Of a stretch of DNA of 64,000 bases, positions 49,001 to 59,006 are shown piece by piece. The notes below the pieces were generated by a model, which ran no database searches, was not told where the DNA came from, and saw only the letters and a list, made by a program, of their open reading frames with translations. The stretch covers positions 6,386,001 to 6,450,000 of the forward strand of contig CP075497.1 in assembly GCA_021613535.1 (NCBI GenBank), given 5' to 3'. The translations under genes were made by a program, and so were the position numbers. The stretch is from Adineta vaga (Eukaryota; Rotifera). Positions within the stretch are counted from its first letter, which is position 1. The number at the start of each line of letters is the position of its first letter.

Positions 49001-51510
49001 ATCACTTTTACTCAAGAGATGATTAGCAGTTTCAGCATCAATTGACATAGGACTTAAGAAAACAATTAAACATCATTTACATGTCAAGAATCAAATATAA
49101 TTAACTCTCTCTCTTACTCAGTTCGATTAAATCTTCCTAGAATTGCATTGCATATTCGAATAACTAACGCCGTTTTTTGTTCTTGTTCTTGAGCTCGTAC
49201 AAGACGAAAACAATCATCCATATGACCTTCTACAGCTGGGATAATCTAATCAAATGAAAACCAATAAATTTAGTTACAAAAAGAACAATTTTCGAAATCT
49301 AACTCGTTTTTCTTCCACTTTGCCAATTCCTTTTATTGTTAATTCTAATGTCTCATAACTAATCCAAAGATCTGAATCAACATGACGAATAAAAACAATT
49401 GTATCACCATATTTTATTGTTGGTACACCGAGATTTTCTTGTTCGCTTATTTCTTCTGCTTGTTTTTCCTAATTAATTGAATATTATGCAAACCTTTGTC
49501 TTCAATTAATTTGACATACTTTTGACATTTTCATTTCGAATGTCACAGCAATTGCACTTGCATTCTTCTTCGATATACATGTTACTTTAGGACCTATTAT
49601 TTATTTTCAAAAAAATCAAATTAATCAATCGTCTATCGAAAGAGATTTTACCATTTTCATCACCAATAACAGCTAAATAAAGGCCGGATGTTACATGTCG
49701 AAGGCGAACTAATGAACTCCAACCGACAAAACCACTGTACCATCTAAATATATTCCAAAAGGATTTCAAATACTGATTTGAATTAAAATAAAATCTCGTA
49801 CTTTATTTTAAAACATTCAATGCGCCATAATGATCGAGCTTGTTGACAAGAAGCACCACTTTTAATGAAGAGACTAAAACAAATCAATTGATTAATATCT
49901 TGTAACTAAATATTATTCTATCGATCGATATATTATGCTCTTCTGTATTCATGTATTTATTTATTCAATCAATGACCTTCATCCTATTAGTATTATGATG
50001 ATTAATATGTGACAATTGACGAACAAACTCAAAAGATTCTTTTCGTGACAAAAGATTTATTTTCTTTGTAGAAGATTTCTCTTGAGAATTCGAACATGAT
50101 TTACAATCAACTTGATCAATCGATATATGAGTTGAAAACAACAACAAAATGTCTTCTCACCTTCCCGAATCATCAATAACTTGAGAATCTGGTGGTGGTG
50201 TCGTTATACAATGATCCATATTACCATGCATAATCCGAATGACATCACCACCGAGAACAAATCCTGGATTTTTGACGCGTGCTACCCCACTTGAAATTGG
50301 TACTAAACTCCATACTTGTTGACGAAATGATGCATTTACTCGGCCACGTTCACTGGTTGACATATATGCATGCTAGCAAAAGAAGATAATCAATCGAAAT
50401 AAATGTTTTTATCTTTCATACAAGATATCGTTCAGAAAACACGGAAACCAAGATTACATCATCATTGAAGCGCACTTTTTCACCTTCACTTCTTTGTTTC
50501 GATGCTGGATGAATAGTCCACCAACAAGATTCGCCTGAAAATTACATCATATGCTTGAAAAAATCCTATCTCTATTTTATATTTATCATAACAAACCTTG
50601 TGCATCTTCTTTTAAGCCTACATCAAACGCGAGCTTGTCATTTGAAGTACTTGTTGAAAGACAACTCAAGTACTAAAATTCAAAATATGTTTGTAAACAT
50701 GTTTTTATTTCCTCAATTTCCTTCATTACCATTTGACTATGATAATGTCGAAGAAGAACAGCATGACCGTACAATAATGTTCGAAATGTTGTTTGTCCCC
50801 CTTGGCTTGCCGAAGTCTAAAAATCAATGTAAGGTATGTTTTATTTGCATGAATGAAATGCAACAAAAGACAATTTCTATACCTGTTCGGTTGAAGTTGT
50901 ACTGACCATTTCTTGTAGAGCTCGAACTGATACAGCTTGTTCGAGTACGAATATACATGATGCCAGATCAGGACAACAAACCTGATATAATAAATCAAAA
51001 TAATTCTCGTGTATATGTGTATATATACAAACATATAAAACGTCAAAATATCATGACATCGAAAAGAAAATCGAAAGCTTATTCCATCGATATTCGAATC
51101 TGTTTTTATTTCTCGCTTCGGATATAAACATCAAAGCAGGAAGATCAAATGACATGCTAGAGAAAAGAGAAAAGAGAAAAGAACATAAACAACAAGCGTG
51201 ACATGCAGTAAAATAGCAAAGGTATAACAAAATTGATCAAAATGCTATGTAAGGATGTCCATTGATTTTTATCATCAAATATTTTCTACCTCATTTGATA
51301 TATCTTCAAGATAACACATCCGATTTCCAAATACTTCGCCCGATAGAGCCATCCGTTTTATAGCTGATACCGGTACACAACTTAAACAAAGACGATCTTC
51401 CTATAAAACACAAAACGCAATCAAACACACAATCCTAAAAAGAAATTAAATACCGTTCGCATAAACTGAACATCATCTTCTTCACCACCGACCATATGTT
51501 CGTCAGCCAT
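28092..51510 (-). CDS. RYR: Ryanodine receptor (intracellular Ca2+ release channel)
   Basis: A 23.4-kb gene with several dozen exons, mostly 80-300 nt, encodes the ER/SR Ca2+ release channel. The first exon starts at 51510 ([13 protein letters not shown]), followed by the conserved [13 protein letters not shown] and SVRALQEM. Order along the gene: N-terminal MIR/RIH region, SPRY1, RyR repeats 1-2, SPRY2, a disordered insert, SPRY3, the long RIH/solenoid region, RyR repeats 3-4, two EF-hands, and the transmembrane pore with GGGIGDE. It ends in [20 protein letters not shown] and a TAA at 28092-28094. Two points break the reading frame (near 39358 and 34893, reported separately), so either the assembly has small errors or this copy is damaged. 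Introns are 45-70 nt, with a few of 300-500 nt (for example 30846-31279, 46170-46650, 47945-48280). Family identity is certain; integrity is not. Confidence 0.96.
28682..28702 (-). other. RYR: Ryanodine receptor selectivity filter
   Basis: Encodes GGGIGDE, the pore-loop signature of ryanodine receptors, preceded by RA and followed by the inner helix [19 protein letters not shown]. The residues that set Ca2+ conductance are intact here. Confidence 0.95.
28700..31560 (-). other. RYR: Ryanodine receptor transmembrane and linker region
   Basis: Exons across this stretch encode the membrane helices S1-S5 and the variable cytoplasmic linker before them. Conserved pieces include [38 protein letters not shown] and [15 protein letters not shown]. 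The linker (about 30246-30840) is Ser/Thr/His/Gln rich and poorly conserved, as in other members. A 434-nt intron (30846-31279) contains a long open frame that is probably meaningless. Confidence 0.85.
32035..32241 (-). other. RYR: Ryanodine receptor EF-hand pair
   Basis: Two exons encode consecutive EF-hand loops, [12 protein letters not shown] and [12 protein letters not shown]. Both have Asp/Asn at positions 1, 3 and 5 and Glu at position 12, so both look able to bind Ca2+. The next residues, [17 protein letters not shown], are the conserved core following this module in the family. Confidence 0.9.
37400..38200 (-). other. RYR: Ryanodine receptor RyR repeats 3-4
   Basis: Exons contain the paired repeat hallmarks [19 protein letters not shown] and [15 protein letters not shown], each ending in the [N/E]xHxxW pattern. 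In vertebrates this tandem repeat is the phosphorylation-domain hairpin. Confidence 0.85.
44001..45081 (-). other. RYR: Large exon with disordered insert and start of SPRY3
   Basis: A 1081-nt exon, among the longest in the gene. After [20 protein letters not shown] come about 200 residues rich in Ser, Thr, Asn, Gly and Pro with no introns, then [20 protein letters not shown] opens the third SPRY domain. The insert lies where vertebrate receptors have divergent region 2, but is longer. Confidence 0.85.
45468..46168 (-). other. RYR: Ryanodine receptor SPRY2 domain
   Basis: The exon encodes [32 protein letters not shown] and [21 protein letters not shown], followed by [10 protein letters not shown]. 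These match the second SPRY domain, including the W-Y-E-F/V core. Confidence 0.88.
46635..47488 (-). other. RYR: Ryanodine receptor RyR repeats 1-2
   Basis: Two exon groups carry [22 protein letters not shown] and [22 protein letters not shown], the tandem RyR repeats between SPRY1 and SPRY2, linked by [16 protein letters not shown]. Confidence 0.9.
47478..47938 (-). other. RYR: Ryanodine receptor SPRY1 domain
   Basis: Encodes [45 protein letters not shown] and [20 protein letters not shown], the canonical first SPRY domain of the receptor. Confidence 0.92.
48290..51510 (-). other. RYR: Ryanodine receptor N-terminal gating region (beta-trefoil, MIR, first RIH)
   Basis: Exons give [38 protein letters not shown], the MIR-type [15 protein letters not shown], and then the armadillo-like [18 protein letters not shown] and [18 protein letters not shown] pieces. 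An extra exon-like frame at about 49985-50100 ([20 protein letters not shown]), between two MIR repeats, has no clear vertebrate counterpart and may be lineage-specific. Confidence 0.82.
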
Positions 51511-53308
51511 GTTTAAGGGTTTTATTTATTCTTATTAAGTTTTTGTTTTTATTGTGATATATTTGTATGTTTCATCATCATGATAATCATTTCGATCTTT
51601 AAAAAACGAATAAGAAAGAAAAGCAAAAATATAAATTGTCACTTCCTCTATTTTTTAATATCTCGAATCAATTGAGCGCATATATTACAACTCGATGATT
51701 GAATGAACCGGATGTGTTTTGTCTCTCTGTAGATCTCTCTTTCCTTCTTCTTCTTTTTATATCTATCAGTCGCTCTTTCTCATGCTTGCTTTCGTGGATA
51801 TAATAAAATCACGAGTATGTGTGTATGTTGCCGACCAGCGATGACAAAGGATGAGAAAAGAGACATAGGCAAGACTTCAAGGGCAGATGGATGCTATATA
51901 AAAAGACAAGATGATAGTAAGCTCTATCTACACCGCGCGCGCTCTCTCTCTCTCTCGCTATCACTAATAGTTTTAGATGATCGACGATATGCACAAAAGA
52001 GTAGCGGCAACAGAAAAAGAACATGCTGGTAGCCTACTATGTCCTTATATATATATATATATATATATAACAGCATTATCAGAAGGAAACAACAATTACA
52101 CTCCTCTCGTCTGCGATAGAAGAAGTAGAAAAGAAAGAGAGAGAGAGAGAGAAAGAAAAAAAACTAAAAAAGAAAAATATCATCATAAATCAATGCTAAT
52201 AACGTAACTTTACTTGAGCATTTTACGAAAAAAAGAAACTAAATTATGGAAATGATTAATCTTTATCATCATATTAACAGTAGACGAGATAGTCACTTGA
52301 AAATAGACTTGATAGAAAGAGAACGAAAGAGAGAGAAATGGATTAGAAAGATCAAATCGAACAATGGCATCTGACGAGAAGAGTTATCTCATAGGAATAG
52401 AATTGATAGTCAATGATGGAGAGATACCATTGTGTATCTATTCGACCTTTTTCCTCTGTTAATACGTAGAAAAGAAGAAAGAGATATCTTTTCGAGACTT
52501 ATGCGTGTATATGTGTATGTTTGCGTGTATTGCCATCGATAAGAAGAAGGCCAAAAGAGAGTGCCAGAGTAAGGAGAAAGAAGAGAGATCTGGGCCGAAT
52601 TGATGAGAGAGAATCAACAGAAGAAGAAGAACAGGAACAAGAAGCAGAAAAAGAAGAAGAAGCAGAATCCACTAACATCGCTAACCATCTTTTATCTGTC
52701 CATATGCTGAAGCATAAAGAACAGGATATGGTGACAACAGTTGTTGTTTCCAACATTGTTGATATTGCTTGGCCTAAAGAATGTAACGCATAGGAATTCA
52801 CACTACCGTCATCAGAACAACACACACATACAGACACGCAATAAATTGCTGATAATCAATGTTGAAAGTACCTGAGAAAAAGAAAAAAAATTACTAAAAA
52901 TGAAGAGGATTAAATGTTTCTTCGGCCGTCTATATCGATCACACACGCACATTATTGTCAATGTTAGTTGTTAGTTCGTTACATTCATTTCCGTTTGATA
53001 ATGACGAGTGCAAACAAAACACTCCATACACATTCATCTCTTGAGAACGACTTGTGAACATATACCATCTCATTCTTTAAAAATATTGATTTTAAAGAAG
53101 AAGAAGAAGAACTGAGTCTGAAATCATGCGTGGGTTTTCTCTTTCATTATTGTTAAATATTGATTGATTTCAATCACTCGTTTTGATTGACAGAATAAAT
53201 ATAAGTAAATGTCAGAAAACGGATTTTTCTATTTCAGATTAGTAACATATCCGGTTTCCTTCTGATTATTCAAAGAGGTCACTACAATCTATCTCACTTA
53301 ATTCAATT
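51511..53308. other. Intergenic region upstream of the ryanodine receptor gene
   Basis: About 1.8 kb of low-complexity sequence with CT/GA runs (about 51933-51957 and 52131-52157) and a TA run (about 52046-52069). Long open frames on both strands at 52499-52837 are Ser/Glu/Lys-rich products of simple repeats and are not supported as genes. A non-coding first exon of the receptor may lie here; a CAG/GTACTT donor-like site on the minus strand near 52870 is one candidate. Confidence 0.5.
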
Positions 53309-54196
53309 CTAGTTTTGATTATTTTCATGAATACGTTGAATTAATCCAATAAATCCTGCATAACTCATGGTTAACAAATTCATGTAAGTTTTTTCCGATG
53401 AAAGATTTGAATTAACTAATTGTTGTTGATTTTGTAAAGAAAATGTATGAAAACGTGTTTGAGAAATAAGAAATGAAAAATAATTCAAAAGATCTTTGTC
53501 ATCTTCAATTTGTAATGTTGTTAATGTTTTGAAAAGTTTTTCATAATCACCTGTCTGTATCGCTATTGTTCTCCAAAATTTTGGAATATAGAATAATTCT
53601 TTATTTTCTTTTCTTGAATCATTCTCAATCATCAAATGAAGATCACTTTCTTCAATTTCTCTATCACTATCATCCATTTGCCATATAGTCGAAGTTTTTT
53701 CGACTTGAATACGATCTAAAAGATTTTTTTCATTGCTTATCATCTGAAGATATTTTGTAATTTTGTCACTAGTTATTTGATCGAGACGAGTGAGAATTTT
53801 ATCCGGAAGATCGATTCGTGGATATTTCATTTCATAGATTGACCAATGTTGAATAAAAGTTGATGGGTGTTCTTTATGATGATTACGAATTTCGATTTCA
53901 ATTTTATATGGAGTGAGTTTTTCAAGATAATGAATTTTCAAACAAACATCCGTCGTTTCTAAAGGATAATAATGATCAACATATGTTATTTGTTTCGAAT
54001 GTTTCTCATCGACAACGGATAACATATTTAATTTTGTAATTAATGTAAATGGTGAAATTGAAAACGTTTTTTCTGATTGAATATTCATGTCATTCGATGT
54101 AAGTGGGTAAAATAGTCTCCATTCGAAATATTCTTTTTCAAACATATTTTCTTCTCCAATCAAAGAATGAGAGCAAAGAGCGCAAAATTTCTTCAT
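53309..54196 (-). CDS. Hypothetical protein, intronless, family unknown
   Basis: An uninterrupted frame of 295 residues starts MKKFCALCSHSLIG and ends at a TGA-free tail HENNQN plus stop. Composition is normal for a soluble, mixed-charge protein: no signal peptide, no membrane helix, and only a few Cys, two of them in the N-terminal CALC pair (zinc-ribbon-like, but with no second pair visible). The middle contains patterned Lys/Glu/Ile stretches suggestive of helices. I recognise no family. Its length in this AT-rich DNA, with stop-rich flanks, argues for a real gene. It lies between the ryanodine receptor start and the nicotinamidase. Confidence 0.65.
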   Translation of the reverse strand: MKKFCALCSHSLIGEENMFEKEYFEWRLFYPLTSNDMNIQSEKTFSISPFTLITKLNMLSVVDEKHSKQITYVDHYYPLETTDVCLKIHYLEKLTPYKIEIEIRNHHKEHPSTFIQHWSIYEMKYPRIDLPDKILTRLDQITSDKITKYLQMISNEKNLLDRIQVEKTSTIWQMDDSDREIEESDLHLMIENDSRKENKELFYIPKFWRTIAIQTGDYEKLFKTLTTLQIEDDKDLLNYFSFLISQTRFHTFSLQNQQQLVNSNLSSEKTYMNLLTMSYAGFIGLIQRIHENNQN

Positions 54197-54320
54197 TTAT
54201 TCAAAAGAATGTTTGACATAAAGAAAACTAATCAATAATAAATAGCACTTGATTTTAATAATTAATAAGAAAATATCTTACATCGATTTCAAGGTGATTA
54301 CATCATGAAAAATTATTCGA

Positions 54321-55444
54321 ATGGAGGAGTTGCTTGCTATTCTTTTTCTCTTTCTTCTTTTCCTCTTCAATTGCCTATCAATCATAAAAATCGTCTTTAA
54401 GTATACAAATACTAAACACATATTACCTATGAAACATTCATTTCTTCCTCCATATATATTGACCTATGCACACGATAAAGTGATGATTATTTTGTTTTTC
54501 TTTTTCTTTTATACAGAAATCAAAATATCGTATTTGTCTTAAGTTTTCTTTCAGATATTTTCTTGATTTTTTATTATTATCGAGTGATTATGGGTAACGT
54601 TAACAAGTCGATATGTGGAGCGTAATATATTTGTTTGATTTTATAAAAACAAAATGTGTTTGTTCGTTGATTTTATAGAGTCGATACAATAACAGACGCC
54701 ATACGTCGTAGAAGGAAACCGAAACATGTCAATGCAATATTAATTGTCGATGTGCAATATGATTTTATTGAAGGTTCACTAGCTCTTAAAAATTGTCCCA
54801 GTCAACATCAAGGAGAACAAGTGATACCTCTGATAAATAAACTATTACAAGATTCAAGTTTTGATGTTGTTGTTTATACGCAAGATTGGCATACACCTGA
54901 TCATATCTCATTTTATGATAATTTACCTTTACGAGCGCATTTACTTGCTAAAGATTCGAAACCAGCACATGAATTGAAATTATTTGATACAGCAATATTT
55001 TCACTAGACGACGGTAAACTAGCTCGTGTTGAACAAATTCTTTGGCCTGCTCATTGTATACAACACACGCATGGTGCAGAATTACATCGCGACTTATCCT
55101 TATTAAAAGCAAATAAAAAACGGCAAATAATCAATCTACTGAAAGGTTTTGATAGTGATATTGATTCTTATTCAGCTTTTTGGGATAATATGAAAATTCG
55201 TGAAACGACATTACATGCTAAATTAAAAGAATTCAATGTAACACAAGTTTTTATCGTTGGAATTGCAACAGATGTTTGTGTTTATTCAACAGCATTACAT
55301 GCACTTGAAAATGGTTATAAAACTCATATTATAAAAGATGCATGTCGTGGTGTTGATGAAAACAACATTAATCTACGTCTTGATGAATTGATTGCGCATA
55401 ATTGTTCAGTGATACAGGCAGCTGATGTGAAAGACTTACTATGA
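54321..55444 (+). CDS. Nicotinamidase (isochorismatase-fold), possible membrane-anchored form
   Basis: The enzyme hydrolyses nicotinamide to nicotinate and ammonia in NAD salvage. The catalytic domain is wholly in exon 2 (54679-55444). It shows Asp51 in LIVDVQYDF, metal ligands in QDWHTPDH (Asp96, His98), the WPAHC motif, Lys182 in KGFDSDIDSYSAF and nucleophile Cys227 in GIATDVCVYST. Exon 2 has no in-frame ATG before the catalytic core, so a 5' exon is required. The best candidate is 54321-54400, which joins in frame through a 278-nt intron and adds MEELLAILFLFLLFLF, a hydrophobic signal-anchor. With it the protein is 281 residues. The enzyme call is secure; the first exon is inference, as this intron is longer than most here. 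Confidence 0.88.
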
Positions 55445-55645
55445 ATGTATGAAGAAGAAAAAAACAGTTGTTTTATTTTATTTGAAAAGTGTTTCGTGAG
55501 TAAATAAGTGACAAAAACAGAATTATTAGAATGATTAAGATTAAATGGGACAGAAAAAAATTAAAGAGAAAAAAAACCATAGAGAAGAAAGAGAGAACCA
55601 AAAACTTTAAGGAACGAAAAAGAAAAAGATAAGCGAGGAACACGA

Positions 55646-56317
55646 TTACATAAGAAGACAGCCAGCATGTTTGTTGATAAGACGATGACCTGATTGATAA
55701 TTTTGAAGGAATTCTAATTGACGAACATTAAATGATCCACGGCGTCGTGAACGAACAAAATCAATTGATTCTTGTCGATTCATTCCAGCCTCACGTAAGG
55801 CCATTGCAACAAGAACAGGTGATCTAAATATCAACGAATATATATGATAAAAACTTCTAAAAATTAAATGTAGAATAAACTAACCGTCCAAGACCATGAA
55901 CACAATGAACAAGAATACAACCATTTTTATTTTCTTTAACAATATTAAACCATTTTTCACGAACAATTGAATCAGGTGTACTTCCGTCAGGATATTCAAG
56001 ATTCTAAAATATGAAATTTAAAATTCATTGAATTCATTCTACGAAATAAGTACATACGTAAACTTTAATACCGGCTGCTTCAATTGGTTTTGTATCATAA
56101 GTTTTTTCTGAAACACGAACTAATGTTGTGACGCCATATTTTAAACAAGTCTAGTAAAAAAATCAATAAAAATATATATGATCATAAGATGTTTTCAAGA
56201 ATCTCTTACTTCAATGAATGATTGAAGATTTTCGTCAGCTGGACTGTCCGTAATTAAAAAGCGAAGATGTTTATAACGAAGTTCTGTCATTGTTGGATTA
56301 TTTAATGGTGAAGGCAT
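55646..56317 (-). CDS. PTP4A: PRL/PTP4A-type prenylated phosphatase
   Basis: Four exons, 56210-56317, 56058-56150, 55885-56003 and 55646-55823, give 165 residues, the normal size for the family. The N-terminal RYKHLRFLITDSPADENL, the core KYGVTTLVRVSE, the P-loop VHCVHGLGR (Cys101, Arg107) and RRRGSFNVRQLEFLQNYQ are all PRL hallmarks. The C-terminus CLLM is a CaaX box with X=Met, predicting farnesylation. Differences from usual PRLs: the residue after the P-loop Arg is Ser (usually Ala), the Cys that pairs with the catalytic Cys is Ser50, and the basic patch before CaaX is weak. Family knowledge: PRLs bind CNNM magnesium transporters and act at membranes. Confidence 0.92.
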
Positions 56318-59006
56318 GATTTTCTTAGTAATAATAATTATGTTCCTTGTGAAATAAAGTCAAGAAAACTTTTGTTTTTTTGTTGAATATTTTAATTAAT
56401 TTCTAATTTTGGTTGAAACAAGGCACCAATCAAATTTATTTGGACGATATCGATATGGATAATATCGATAGGAGATGGATAGAGGATTTTGGCGTACTAG
56501 TCAATATTGCGCTCGGCAGAATTCGCCCGAGAGCGTGCAATCGCGCACGTATTCGGTCTAAAAATAGTGAACATCAAATATCTTTCATTCAATAATCAAA
56601 TCGAAATCTTACCGCTTGGTTAGGCGTATATTCACCGGCAACAGTTGTCCTCATCGAATAATAGCAAAACGTGATCGTCGAAACTTCCAAACAGAAGCTG
56701 GACAAAATAAATATAATCTAGAAAATAATATTATACTTTATGAATGTTTCACAAGTAAAGAATATGAGAAGTGAGAGAGAAAAAACGAAACATTTCTAAT
56801 GCTTGTGCACACCCACATATACGTATATATATATATGTATGTGCGCTTCAAGGCTTGAATACATGTCCGCACATCTACATACATATATTCTTTGAAAAGA
56901 AGAGAAAAAAATCACAAACATTTCGACGACGATGATTACAATAAGAAGAAAAAAAGAAAGCAACGAAATAGAATCAATCGTTTTGGGTATATATAGACTA
57001 TTTCGAAAGCGATGGAAAAGAGAAAACATGTTATTAAAAAATGACGTCATATTAAACTTTAGACGAGATTTCGGATGATGGCACGAGTTATCGGAGTTAT
57101 ATAAAATATTTTTTATGATGATGCAAACGAGATTTTATTATTAATTATGTTAGTAAAATAAACGAGAGAAAAGAAAGGTTAGCAGTCGTCAATAAAAGAT
57201 TATTATTCTTATCGGTTCGATACAGATGCGACAAGCAAATCAAATCGAAGGCTTAGATTCTTTCATTTTTTTTTTGGAGTGTATATATATATATATCTTC
57301 GAGTGCACACGACTACTCTATGTTAAGCGAAAGAAAAAGAAAAAGAGACAAAAAAGAACGCTACAGCTATTACTCTCATATCAGTAACAAATCCAGAAAG
57401 AACATATAGAGAATCTATAGAGAGCTATTTTCTTCGTAAAAGTGCGTGAGATGTCAAAGAACAAATCATAAGAGACACAAAGGTCTTTAAGACAAATTCG
57501 AGTATGGAATGATCATTTGCTGTTCTCATCAAAACAGATGAGAAAAACTTGATGACACGTTTAACGTCACTGTCAAAATTAATTGATCGATTCAGAAAGA
57601 AAAGACATACGCAATAAACACATAAATAAATGATTGGAAATATCTACATATTACCTTTCAATAAAATACAAAAAGAAAAACAAACTTTTACTAGACTTGT
57701 ATTTATAGCAACCATAGTAACTACGTCGTTCGGTAATGTTGAAATAACGTAACAATAAACATAATGAATCATTCAATAAAATTTCATTTACAAGAAAAAA
57801 AAGGAAACATGATGTCATGTTTTATCTCGCACGATTACATTTGTCATAAATCCCTCCCCAGATTAAAAGACTCCACAAAATAGAAGACTCCTTCCTGTCA
57901 CAAGACCCTTTTTAGATTTTTATACAGGGACATCATAGAAGACCACGGGGAGGGAGAAGTTATATAGAATTAAAACTAAACCTTCTAGTATTACTGATTT
58001 TTCATCGATGAAATAAATAAATATATAAAAAAAATCAAATGTCTATGTTTTCCATTCATTTAATTACATAAATAGTGCATAAGATTGTTACACTATTCTA
58101 TTCTATCTAAAAGCAATTAGATGCTTATTAATCATAATCTCTCTTATCTAATAATAAACTTTTTATTATTTAACGTAAGGTTATATTCAAAATGAAGATA
58201 AAGATCATATAATCATACTATATTGACAAAAGTCAACATCAAAAACATGCAAATGAATGAAAGATGTTTTCTAAGCTATTTTGTTAGATAAAAGATTGAT
58301 GTACGAAGAAATATATTATTAACGCCTCTTCTGTTAACCTCGGTTACCCATACTAATCATCAAAAAAATGATGATAAACACAATTTTCTATCTCACATAA
58401 AAAAACCTATAAATCAAAAACGATTCCTGTCGTACACAAACATCTGCATATATTTGAGAATAATTTCTGAATAGGAAATAAGAAAATCATATATTTCCGA
58501 TCAACAAAAAGAAACACACATACAAATGAAGTTTTCTAAGTTACCTATATTATTTGACGTAAACTAAACGTTTTTCATCAAGACTTTACCCATCATATGA
58601 TTTCCAGTAGATTAAATTAGAAAAAGAAAACAATTTTATGCGATAGAATAAACAAGAATTTCATTTCCGATTCAAGTCGCAAATGAATGAATGAACTTTT
58701 CAACAACAACAACGTGCTGATTGGATGAAATGGTTAGCAAATGAGAATAAATTGAAATATGAAATAAAGCGAAGAAATTGAAAACAGAAAAAGAAATTAA
58801 TTTCAAAAGATGATTTTTTGGATATTTTATTTGAAATTCCTATGGAAAATCGTTATTGATCCGTTAAATAATTTGTCATTGGTCGAAATTCGTGCTCTTT
58901 TTTGTTCTTTGTCAGCGAACGTCTTGCTCTTGCTCGAAGCGAAGAAAAGAAGAACGCGGGAATATGTTTTATGTATATTAATTATTTGTCTTAAACTGTC
59001 ATAGTT
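56318..59006. other. Long intergenic region between PRL and ECT2
   Basis: About 2.7 kb between divergently transcribed genes. It contains a GC-richer palindromic patch at 56440-56600, TA/GT simple repeats near 56818-56840 and 57282-57296, and an inverted repeat with 9-nt arms at 57851-57955. No coding exon was recognised. The ECT2 start has an acceptor-like CATAG two bases upstream, so a non-coding ECT2 exon or a trans-splice site is likely. Confidence 0.5.
57851..57955. repeat. Inverted repeat, possible hairpin
   Basis: Perfect 9-nt arms TCCCTCCCC (57851-57859) and GGGGAGGGA (57947-57955) lie about 87 nt apart in otherwise AT-rich DNA. The interior holds repeated AGACTCC words. It could be a small non-autonomous element remnant or a structured RNA; neither is shown. 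Confidence 0.4.

Noticed and set aside
52499-52837. Overlapping long open frames on both strands upstream of the ryanodine receptor
   Set aside because: Both translate simple GA/CT repeats into Glu/Lys- or Ser-rich runs, with no conserved motif or splice context.
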